Positions 55,541 to 64,000 of a DNA stretch of 64,000 bases are shown piece after piece (within the stretch, counting starts at the first letter, position 1; each line of letters opens with the position of its first letter). A program made the position numbers and the translations under genes. This stretch comes from Zizania palustris. Lineage: Eukaryota; Streptophyta; Magnoliopsida; Poales; Poaceae. The notes under the pieces were generated by a model. It was not told the origin of the DNA and did not search any database. It was given only the letters and a program-made list of their open reading frames with translations. The stretch covers positions 91,357,023 to 91,421,022 of the forward strand of contig JAAALK010000289.1 of NCBI GenBank assembly GCA_019279435.1, read 5' to 3'.

Positions 55541-56419
55541 TATTGGGAATAGGGAAGCTACGCTAGCCAGCAATTTCAAAAATTTCACCTCAAAGCCCAA
55601 GAACCACGCACGTGAGAGATCATGAATCGGTACCTTCTAGTGCGAGACGCGCTAAGTGCGATGGAAGAAGATGTTGGGGAAGCACGTTCTCGCTTATCCT
55701 TGCCTCGCTCCGACCGTTACTCGGCGATCTAATCGGTGCAGACGGCGATGTCCACATGAAGAGGACAATGAGTGTCGCTATTCAAGCAATGCCTCCACGG
55801 AGTCCACACGTATAGGGATGAGGTTGTTCCCACACTGGCGTGCTAGCACTGCTCGTGAGAAACGGGAGATTTCTCAATCTCAACTCTTGAGAAGAAGAAA
55901 GAGAGAGGAGGAGTTCTTGGTGGCTAGGGTTTAGATCTGATCTAAACTATGAATAAATTGATATCCAATACCTCCTCGTCATTTCTTCATAGAGAGGTGA
56001 GAGCTCTGGCCTCAAGCAATTCGAGACCCAACAAATCCAATCTGTTATGCCCACCTTATAACTTCCGATCAGGTATCTCAGTTATCAATTACACGACTCA
56101 TTGGAACTTTCGATACCCCTATCGGAACTTCCGATCAGTGCAATTTTTCTCGATACGAATCAGAACTTCTAGTTTCAACTCTATCTCTAAATTAGAAAAT
56201 ATCAGAGCTTCCGACTGGAACTCTCTGTTTCGCAAACAATAAATTATCGGAACTTCCAATTTGAGCTCTCTATTTCCAATTCAGAAAATAATCGGAACTT
56301 CCAATCCAATCGGATTTTTCTTAGGCATTGTTCCTTCAATCTCTCACTTGCACAAGAACCAATTATTTGCAATTTTCTTAATCCATCCCCTTAAATGTGT
56401 GACCCAAAAGGTTCCAACA
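55541..56419 (-). repeat. Copia-6 3' LTR
   Basis: 879 bp, TATTGGGAATAGGG...GGTTCCAACA; the first TG has become TA. Contains repeated GGAACTTCCGAT-type words. CGTAC (55536-55540) precedes it inside SIRE-4 protease. Confidence 0.85.
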
Positions 56420-59400
56420 TTAATGACCGTTCACTGGAAACCTTTCTGAATCACTGATCAATAGCGGTACCTAGCATCACATATTGAACCCCGAAAGCGT
56501 ACAAAATCAAAATTTCAATGAACCTTGATATACTCATGCACTAGTCTCTGTACCACATGACATCAGTCAAGCTCAAGGTGAGATACGTGCCACCGTTGTT
56601 GGATAGCTCGACATTTCACTCGATCAAGTAACAGATTCAAATCATGACTAACTCTTTAGTCATAGTGGCATGGCCATGCACTTTTCCCATTAGACTACCT
56701 CGATAGGCCTAGAGACATCTCTCCCATTATTAGGAGGGGTAAATTCCATTTTGACCGCTCACATACCACGACATGTTTCACAACACTCCTGAAAACAATC
56801 CTTATTACTACCCAGTTACGGAATAGCGTTAGGAAGCATCTAAGTTTGTCGCTACACATTCTAGAATCAAATGACGATCTTAGTCTAAAGACTCTGCAGG
56901 TACACCATTTGAGATGACAACTGATGGCATATTACAATAACAATCCTAGCAGTTTCTCAAGTGGGTCTATCCAACACCATGTTCTCCAACATGTGTCCAC
57001 ATCACAGATTTGACATCTCTATATCTATGATCTAAGAAATATGATCATCAATAGAGGTCCACTAGACTAGACGCACTAGGAACAACACCCAGCTCAAAAA
57101 CAAACTTTCTGATCCAAACGGCCTCCTTCGCAGCTTCTGAATCAACCACCATCTCTTGCTTGGAACTCTTCCAACTCACTGTGCCTCCATTGAGGTAGAA
57201 CACAAAACCAAATTGGGATCAAGAATCATCTTTATCGGTCTGAAAGCTAGCATCAGTGTAACCACTTACAACGACCTCCTCATCACCACCGTACACAAGG
57301 AAAATTTCCTCAGTCCTTCTCATGTACTTGAGGATACTTTTTACTATAGCGTAGTGACCTTCACCTAGGTTTGATTGGTACTTGCTCATAACTCTTAGAG
57401 CATATGAATCAACTAGGCGTGTAGACAACATGTCATACTTGATGGACCCGATCGTGGAGGCATATGGGATCGTATTGATTTTCTCTATCTCATCAGGTGT
57501 CACAGCACACTGAGTCTTACTAAGAGAATTACCATTTGACATTGGCAGAAATCCCTTCTTGGAATTCTCCAATTTGAACTATTTCAAAACCTTGTCAATG
57601 TACAAACTCTTACTTAATCCAATTAGCAGTTTTGATCTATCTCTATAGATCATTATGCCCAAAATGTACGCTGCCTCTCTAAGATCTTTTGTCGAAAAAC
57701 TGTTTTTCAATGAAGTCTTGACCGCATTCAGCAAATGAATGTCATTTTCGATCAATAATATGTCCTCCACATATAAGACCAGAAATACAATAGAGCACCC
57801 ACTAGCCTTCTTGTAAACACAAGGCTCTTCTTCATTCTTGATGAAGCTAAACCCTTTGACTACCACATCAAAACGAAGATTCTAATCCAAGAAGCTTGCT
57901 TCAACCCATAAATGGACTTCTGCAACTTACAAACTTTCCTAGCATTTTCCGGATCATCAAGACCTTCAGGCTATGTCATGTACACATCCTCACTTAGGTT
58001 TCCATTCAGAAAACCTTTCTTGACATCCATTTGCCATATCTCATAATCACAAATTTCGACAATTGCTAGGATGATTCGAATAGACATAAGCTAGGCGATA
58101 GGCAAAAATGTTTCATCATAATAAACACCTTGAATTTGTATGAAACCTTTCACCACCAATCATGCCTTATAGATGTGAACATTTCCATCAACGTCTATCT
58201 TTTTCTTGAAAATCCATTTACACTCAATAGTTTTTACACCATCGGGTGAATCGACCAAGTTCCAAACTTGATTTTCTCGCATGGACTCCAATTCGGATCT
58301 AATGGCTCCAAGCCATTTCTCAGAATCTGGTCCCATCACTGCTTCCGCATAGGTCTTGGGCCCATCATTGTCCAACAACAACACGTTGCGTTGCCCAGTC
58401 GTAAAGAACATTAATCCCTCCGGTGCGTGACTCACCCTCCCGTACCTTCGTGGGTCTAGTGTCTCTACAAAGGGTCCTACAACGCTTTGCATATCTTGTT
58501 GTGCTTTAGTGGGATCTAGAACACCATCTAGTGGCTCTCGAACCACTTCAGGATACACCGTCCTCCCACTAACTCCTTTGAGAGAAACTCTTTCTCAAGG
58601 AACACACCATTCTGAGCAACAAACACTATACCTTCTTCTCTATTATAGAAATAGTATCCTTTGGTTTCCCTAGGATACCCCACAAAGAAGCACTTGTGAT
58701 ATTTAGGAGTGAGCATGTCAGACGTCAAAGGTTTGGCCTACACCTCACAACCCCAAATATTTAGAAAATACAAACTGGGACACCTCCCCGACCACATCTC
58801 ATATGACGTCTTCTCTACTAACTTAGATGGAACTCTATTTATTGTGAAAGCGGAAGCTTCTAGAGTGAGTTCCCGAAAGGATAATGGAATATCAACATGA
58901 CTTATCATAAACTGAACCATGTCCAACAAGGTGTGATTTCTCTGCCTAGACACTCCATTCCACTAGTGTGTGCTGGGTGGAGTCAGTTGTGAAACAATTC
59001 CATACTTCTTTAGATGATCACAAAACTCATGGCTCAAATATTCACCTCCCTGATCAGATCATAGAAATTTAATTGTCTTGCCCGGATGATATTGTACTTC
59101 ATTTTAGAACTCCTTGAAATTTTCGAAGGACTCCCACTTATGCCTCATCAAGTAGACATAACCATGTCTACTAAAGTCATCGGTAAAAGTTATGAAGTAC
59201 TAAAAACCACCTCTTGTGACATGGCTCATTGGTCTACATACACCAGTATGTACTATGGCCAATAGCTCACTCGCCCTCTCAATTTTATGAGTGAAAGACG
59301 TCTTTGTCATTTTTCCATGTAAGCAAGACTCGTATGTGTCATACGATTCAAAATCAAATGACTCCAAAAGTCCATCACTATGGAGCTTCTACACGTGCTT

Positions 59401-59566
59401 CTCATTTATATGGACTAAACAACAATGCCAGACGTAGGTAGGATTCAAATCATTGAGTCATTGTTTGTTTTTACTAATGTTATAAATGTGTGCATCTTAA
59501 AGACTCATAATATATAATCCATTCACCAATGGACAAAAACCATAGAGCATGCCATTCGAAAGTATT
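56420..59566 (-). pseudogene. Copia-6 pol: integrase, RT, RNase H
   Basis: Reading leftwards: an integrase zinc remnant and core, where the usual HTDVCGP reads HTGVCRP (first Asp lost, about 59250). SDQGGEYLSHEFCDHLKKYG follows (59060), then VSRQRNHTLLDMVQFMIS (58940). A linker runs to 58560. RT has DGVKTIECKWIFKKKIDVDG (58220) and an active site region reading YVEDILLIEND (YVDD changed to YVED, about 57780). RNase H has YTDASFQTDKDDS (57240), with decayed remains to about 56900. Between 56420 and 56900 I see only decayed 3' sequence. Stops and frame shifts are frequent. Confidence 0.85.
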
Positions 59567-60459
59567 TGTTGGGGGAAATAGTTTTCCCATAAACAAGGGT
59601 CAAATGAGGTCAGCCTCTGAAGGCCTCAGGCTCAGAGCCCACCGGCTAGCGAAGCCTAAAGATGAACTCTTGCCCCCTCCATCGAAGATTACTCCAAGTA
59701 CAACAAAGAATTACTCGATTGAAGGCTAGGCCTCCGGGCTCCCCTCGGAGCCAGGTGCTCCGGGACCCCTCTAGAGTCAAGTGTTCTTGGACCCCTCTAG
59801 GCACCCTCCGGAGCCAAGCCTCTGGGTCCCCTCCGGATGCCTCTGGTGATCCTCCGGGCCCTCTTCGAAGTCCTCTTCGGAGCCCTTTCAGAGCCCACTC
59901 TAGAGCCTTTCGGAGTCCTCTCTGGAGCCACTTCGGAGCCCACCTCGGAGCCCTCTTCGGGGTCCCCATCGAAGTCCTCTTTGGAGCCCCCTCAATGAGC
60001 TCTAGCCGATACCCTCCGATAGGTAATCCAGTCTAGAAGAAATATCCCAGTACTGCTATAGTGTAAAAGCCATACTAGGGGCTCCCACCACTAGTATGTC
60101 GTATACTTTCTCCTGAAGTGTTGTATATCTACCACGCCTATAAAGTTATATGTACAGTAGCCTAGCCTTTTTCCCCTCTTACCCCTATAAAGCCTATAGC
60201 ATGTAGGGGTAATTGGATCTTTTACCTTGGCCTACGTGCCTATAAAAGCAGGGCCCTACCCTTGTAATGGACAAAGGCTTAGTAGAGGAAAAACTATGCC
60301 AAATCCACCGTAAATTGGACGTAGGGTTATTATCCCTCTTGGGAGGCCCAAACTAGTATAAAACCCTCTCTCCCTCTGTGAGAACCCTTCGAGGTTCATA
60401 TTATGCATTCCACACAAACTCATAGAAACCTGTTTGTAACTAATGCAATTGTTGCAACA
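59567..60459 (+). repeat. Tat-5 5' LTR
   Basis: 893 bp, TGTTGGGGGAAATAG...TTGTTGCAACA. TATA box CCTATAAAAGCAGG at 60239-60252. The stretch 59730-60010 is a degenerate short repeat of CTTCGGAGCCC-like units. Confidence 0.85.
59730..60010. repeat. Degenerate CTTCGGAGCCC short-repeat array in Tat-5 LTR
   Basis: More than a dozen variants of (C)TCCGGAGCC, TTCGGAGCCC, TTCGAAGTCC and related words at about 15-18 bp spacing. High GC and CpG content. Confidence 0.75.
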
Positions 60460-60460
60460 G

Positions 60461-60478
60461 TTGGCTCCGTCTGTGGGG
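60461..60478 (+). other. Tat-5 primer binding site
   Basis: TTGGCTCCGTCTGTGGGG one base after the LTR, near-identical to the Tat-3 site. Confidence 0.7.
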
Positions 60479-60719
60479 ATCATAGTACTAAAAGCTAGTG
60501 TCTCGGCCACCACTCGTGCCTCAGAATACACCCACAAAGAAAGCGGCAGACCCTGATGGCCTTCTGCACACTCTTCGGCAAGGGGCTTCGGGCGCTCGTC
60601 GAAGGCCTCAGGAGCCCTAGGGGTTGCGAGGCAAATTCCCTCCAACCATTCGAAGCCGCTCGATCCCAAACCTCTCAGTCTCCAAACCCAGTCAACCTTC
60701 TGAAGGTATACACTCTAAC

Positions 60720-60904
60720 CGAAGCCTTGCTTCATCTTATTGAAAACCAAAACCTTTCTTCACCTTATTCAAAATCGAAGCCTTGCTTCGCCTTATTCGA
60801 AACCGAAGCCTTGCTTCGCCATATATAAAATCGAAGCCTTGCTTCGCATTATTTAAAACTGAAGCATCACTTCGCTCTATTTAAAAACAAAGCGCTGCTT
60901 CGAA
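60720..60904. repeat. 28-bp tandem repeat with palindromic core in Tat-5 leader
   Basis: Seven units start at exact 28-bp steps (60720, 60748, 60776, 60804, 60832, 60860, 60888). The best units contain CGAAGCCTTGCTTCG, a 6-bp stem with a CTT loop. Further single hairpin copies are scattered at 61160-61290. Confidence 0.88.
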
Positions 60905-61834
60905 GGCTACACAGTGCCTTCGAGCCCATAGCAGTGGGCTAAAGGACTCTGGGACACCATCCTGATGCGTCCAAGGACTCCAGGTCATTGGCCCGATGCG
61001 TCCATGGATTCCGGGCCACCGGCCTGATGCATCCCAGGATCCCGGGTTCCATACACGGTATCCCAGAATCGAAGGTGGCTCAGATTCTAAGGTGGCTCAC
61101 ACTATCACAGGTTCGGTGAGTCCACACCACTCATTCCATTCTCATTCCAGAATCAAGCTCAGAAGCCTTGCTTCATCATCTAAACACGCTTCGAAGCCTT
61201 GCTTCACGTGTCAAAATTTAAGATCTATTTGAGAATTAAGTATTTTGAAGCCTTGCTTCGCTTAATTCAAATAAGTCTTCAAAGCCATGCTTCGCTTTAA
61301 CCCCGAGCGTTCGAAGCCCAAGCGAGGCCTCCAAACGATGCGATATATATATTCGAAGCCGACCAAGGAGCACCCCTCCATATTTTATAATTGCACGCAC
61401 TGGCATTGCCCAAGTCGCTAACCGCCACGCGCAAGGGGGGCCGAGGTGTATGTATGCGAAGTGTGCGAATGAAATGTGCGATATGAGCATACAAACTAAG
61501 TGTACGAAGCACGCGATACATGCAAAGTATGAAAACGAAGTATGCATACATGAAGTACAAGACAATTTCCATTCATTGAATGCAAAGTATAAATACGAAT
61601 TACGTTTACAAGTACACCTCGAAAGCTAAAATACTATGAGTAATTTGTGTCTAAGCCGAAGAAAAAGCGAACCCGAGGCCCCGACAGACTTGACCCTCAC
61701 TTGCTCTTTTTCTAGCCAAGGCCCCCTCAGCTAGACGAAGCCCCGTCGGAACCAAACCTCCCATGGTTGGACCATCCACGCTTCGAAGAGATGTCCTGGA
61801 ACACTGCGGGGGCCAGGTGTCTCCCCCAGTCCCT
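60905..61834. other. Tat-5 internal region without recognisable gene
   Basis: Contains scattered GAAGCCTTGCTTC copies, CGATGCG/GATGCGTCC repeats (60960-61050) and a stretch of short GCGAAGTGTGC-like units (61450-61610). Open frames here look like by-products of the repeats. Confidence 0.6.
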
Positions 61835-62593
61835 CTAATGGGCTGGCTGGGTCACAGGCTCCACGTTCGAAGGGGCCGCCCCCAAAGCCTCCATCGACAT
61901 CGCCTCCGCCACAGCCTCCGGTGCCAACACTTTGGTCACCACCGCAGCCTCCGGCACCAAAGCTTCGGCTGTTAAAGCAGGAGCATTCTTTGGCTCCCCT
62001 CCGGCAACAAGGTCCTGAGGGGCTTCATCGTCCGCTGAGGGCTCCGAGCGAACCCTTGAAGATTCCGCGGACTTCAAGGTCTCAGGCTCCTCATCGTCCG
62101 CCCTCTTCCTCTTCAAACCGCTCACCGAAGGAGCTGAGCCGGTGAAGTCCGGAAGTATCTAGACCCCCTCGGCTCCGAGCTAGGTCCACACACGGTTCCA
62201 TCTCTCCCAACACCCCACTAGGGTGAGCCTCCGGGATTGCTCGTCTGGTGTTGGGGGTCGCACGACGCGTTCTGCCTCCACTATGGCCTCCTCCAGAGGT
62301 CATACGTCACGTGCAGCTTCATCAGAAATTCTAAGTCAGCACAAGATAAACTCCAACAAGTACAAAGGCAAAAGAGCTCGAAGCGTTACCAAGGTCCTCT
62401 GCTGATACATCGCTCAGACCCTCTGAGCCCGAAGCTAGAAAGAAGTCTTCCGGCCAAGAGCATGCAAGGGGGCTAAGCCAAAGGGTGATAAACTCTTCGG
62501 TTAAGTCCCGCATGCTCATCTTCTTTGCCACCCTTCGTAGTAACAGGATCCTGGACTGAAGTGTCTCGGTGAGGAACCAAGTGAGGGTCTTCA
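61835..62593 (-). pseudogene. Tat-5 antisense gene remnant (Transposase_28-type family), exons 1-2
   Basis: Exon 1 end: LQSRILLLRRVAKKMSMRDL then TEEFITLWLSPLACSWPEDF, matching the Tat-3 SMRDLAEEFLG region, up to DVSAEDL and a donor at 62389. Exon 2 carries VRPPTPDEQSRRLTLVGCWE then RWNRVW, matching the LVGTWERFNRVW block of Tat-3. It then has a Lys/Arg signal (LKRKRADDEE) and an Ala/Glu-rich tail to 61835. Three stops and a one-base phase mismatch at the intron show decay. It confirms that the antisense gene is a family feature. Function unknown. Confidence 0.75.
62331..62389 (-). other. Intron 1 of the Tat-5 antisense gene remnant (59 nt)
   Basis: Donor ACCTTG/GTAACGCTTC at 62389; acceptor GCTGACTTAG ending 62331. 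Same position relative to the SMRDL and WERxNRVW blocks as intron 1 of Tat-3 (79 nt). Confidence 0.65.
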
Positions 62594-64000
62594 CTGTGGT
62601 TCAAGGTTATGATGAGTGATTGATGGGGTTTTTCGCTATGAGGTTCATGTATGGATGCTTGGAAGTGTGTGTGTCTTGTTTGTCTCGTGTGTGCAGGGTT
62701 GAGATACTCATCAACTATCGATGGCAAGGGATCAAGGTTAGACAAGGAGTCTAATGCCAGATGGTCGAGAATTCCAGTCGAAGGTGAGAGTGACCTCAGA
62801 TGTATGCATGGAGATCAAGTAGGACTTGGGATGATGGTTGATCAAGACGAGGTGTCGTTCGAGTAAGCGAAAGGGAAACCAGTACAAGTGACAAGGCGGC
62901 TCGAGGGATCGAGTGCGGGAGACACTTGCTGGCAGTCGAGTTCGTGGACTGATGATGATCGTCGACGATCGGGGAGGCTTTGTCGGTTTTTTGTTGAAAA
63001 CCGTCGCATCTCTAAATGTCTTTTAAATGTCAATAATTAGTATTTTAGAGTAAGTGTAAACTTTTAGTATTTTTCAGAACTTCCAAAATTCTGAAAATAT
63101 ATTAAAAGTGTAGAGTCAAGTTGTAATAAAATAGAGTCAAGTCTAATGTGGGTATTTTTCAGAATATACAATTCTAAAAATACTCCATGTCTTTTTGTTA
63201 ATCTGAATTTTCTCAAGGGTCTTTTTTGTAAAATGTCCCTCTAGGGTGTGCCTATTTAAGGGCATCCATCCCTAGGGTTTGGGCTGTCACATTGATTATG
63301 CTTTTAATCTCTATACTCCAAGAAATATCTCTATCGAATGGATATTCTTTACCTGATACTATGTTTTCAGTATTGTAGGTCGTAATCTCCAACAACTCTG
63401 AGCGCCGCCATGGTTGTGCTGAGTTTTTCTTCCTTTGCCGCTGAAATCTCTTGGTAAAAGCAACCAGCCGCCTTAGGGAAATTGACGCAAGGGTCGATGG
63501 CCACCACCAGGTGTGTTCTTGTGCAAATATTGTACTCAGTTTTCCTGATTAGTGTTCTGTTGTTGTTGTTTTCCTGTTAATATCTGCTGAAACATTTTTG
63601 TGTTACTTATCATGCTGAGTTGATTGATTCTTGAGGTGATTAAATACAAGAGCAAGTACTGTAGCTACTAGTTTTCTGGTTCCATCTTGATGTGCATGAA
63701 AAGCAAGTGTTGTTGTGAGTGTTTTCTCTGGCATCACTGTAGCCAGATCAACTGAATCGAAATCCCCAGGTGCACTGCAGGGATTAATTCTCTGAAGAAT
63801 GTTTTCTACAACAAAGGGTGTTTTGCCTGAAGAAACTTTGTTCAATCACAAAGCACTATCTTGTTGATCTAGAACATCACTGCATCTGAAGTTTTTAGTT
63901 GGATGGTTGTGTGTGTGTTTCATCTAGGCTTCAGAAAATACAAGTTGTGTGACTTTAAGCATATAGATCTTGCAAGTTTCTGATCTGGTGTCCTCAAATT
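62594..64000 (+). repeat. SIRE-6 LTR, plus strand, runs off the right edge
   Basis: It starts within a few bases of the SIRE LTR beginning (GTGGTTCAAGG...TGATGAGTGATTGATGG, the reverse of TCAATCACTCATCA in other copies). It holds the U3 block GACAAGGCGGCTCGAGGGAT (62891-62910) shared with SIRE-4 and SIRE-2, and a TATA-like CTATTTAAGG at about 63251-63260. The inner end and primer site are not reached, so whether it is a 5', 3' or solo LTR is unknown. The open frames inside are not coding. Confidence 0.75.

Larger units (their letters stand above)
55541..59566 (-). mobile_element. Copia-6: Ty1-copia (Angela/Tork-like), 5' truncated
   Basis: 3' LTR (left) plus RNase H, RT and integrase on the minus strand. 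It is cut within integrase at 59566 by the Tat-5 LTR, so gag, protease and the 5' LTR are absent. The pol text (SKKGFLPMSNGNSLSKTQC, YALRVMSKYQSNLGEGH) resembles grass Angela/Tork-group elements, not SIRE. A second LTR of the family is the solo copy at 435-1337. Confidence 0.85.
59567..62593 (+). mobile_element. Tat-5: Tat-lineage element, internally deleted, 3' end missing
   Basis: 5' LTR, primer site, a repeat-rich leader and, on the minus strand, exons 1-2 of the same antisense gene family as in Tat-3. Gag and pol are gone, and so are the 3' LTR and the antisense promoter region; the sequence switches to the SIRE-6 LTR near 62594. The primer site and the antisense gene tie it to Tat-3. Confidence 0.8.

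Noticed and set aside
61236..61572. Hydrophobic minus-strand frame with membrane-like segments (YFVFILCMY)
   Set aside because: Built from short GCGAAGTATGC-like repeats read in reverse. No start context, no relatives recognised, and no link to the antisense gene.
62594..64000. 3' LTR partner for SIRE-4
   Set aside because: The family is related and the orientation fits, but the sequence differs too strongly from 41530-43264 for two LTRs of one insertion.
1..64000. tRNA, rRNA, CRISPR, bacterial operons or integrated virus
   Set aside because: No such signals seen; the direct repeats all fall within retrotransposon LTRs or internal arrays.

Overview
This window is a deeply nested block of LTR retrotransposons from a large plant genome, almost certainly a grass (Poaceae). 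The evidence is the mix of families: SIRE/Maximus-type Ty1-copia elements (Opie/Ji-like LTRs whose ends read ...CCCCTCTAGTCGC and are followed by a TGGTATCAGAGC primer site), a Tekay/Del chromovirus, several Tat-lineage Ty3-gypsy elements, and one Angela/Tork-like copia. I see no host gene, rRNA, tRNA, CRISPR array or bacterial feature. The setting looks like intergenic or pericentromeric heterochromatin. The species cannot be fixed from the sequence alone. Element names below are local to this report.

Layout, left to right. 1-~3966: 3' part of a plus-oriented Tat element (Tat-1). It carries an antisense plant-mobile-domain (PMD) gene with its own TATA box and an intron; a solo copia LTR (435-1337) sits inside the gene. 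~4091-6294: gag-protease remnant of a minus Tat element (Tat-2). 6295-11331: 3' LTR and pol of a minus SIRE (SIRE-1). 11332-~19545: Tekay-type chromovirus (minus; 3' LTR, gag-pol with chromodomain, ORF0 remnant), missing its 5' LTR. 19549-33903: gag start, primer site and a 3.4-kb 5' LTR of another minus SIRE (SIRE-2), split by a young full-length Tat element (Tat-3, 22431-32719, 5-bp target duplication CTCAT). 33904-41529: pol remnant of SIRE-3 (minus), split by Tat-4 (35186-40012, minus). 41530-55540: plus SIRE-4 (5' LTR and gag), split by a complete minus SIRE-5 (44202-54679, target duplication CAAAC). 55541-59566: Copia-6 (minus; LTR plus pol). 59567-~62593: Tat-5 (plus; 5' LTR, primer site and remnants of an antisense gene). 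62594-64000: plus SIRE-6 LTR running off the end.

The most interesting content lies on the antisense strand of the Tat elements. Tat-3 carries a nearly intact five-exon gene (28115-31722, minus) between pol and the 3' LTR. It has its own TATA box and four short GT-AG introns whose phases all fit one reading frame. Its stop codon overlaps the pol stop codon. Only one in-frame TGA and one 1-nt slip break the frame. A diverged copy of the same gene, with its first intron at the equivalent place, survives in Tat-5. Tat-1 holds an unrelated antisense gene (PMD) in the same position relative to its 3' LTR, again with a TATA box about 160 bp upstream of the start and an intron.

From hand comparison of LTR pairs, Tat-3 is the youngest insertion (about 11 differences in 495 bp). 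SIRE-5 and Tat-4 are much older (roughly 10-12% in the stretches I compared). Every pol in the window carries stops, frameshifts or lost catalytic residues, so nothing here looks autonomous today.
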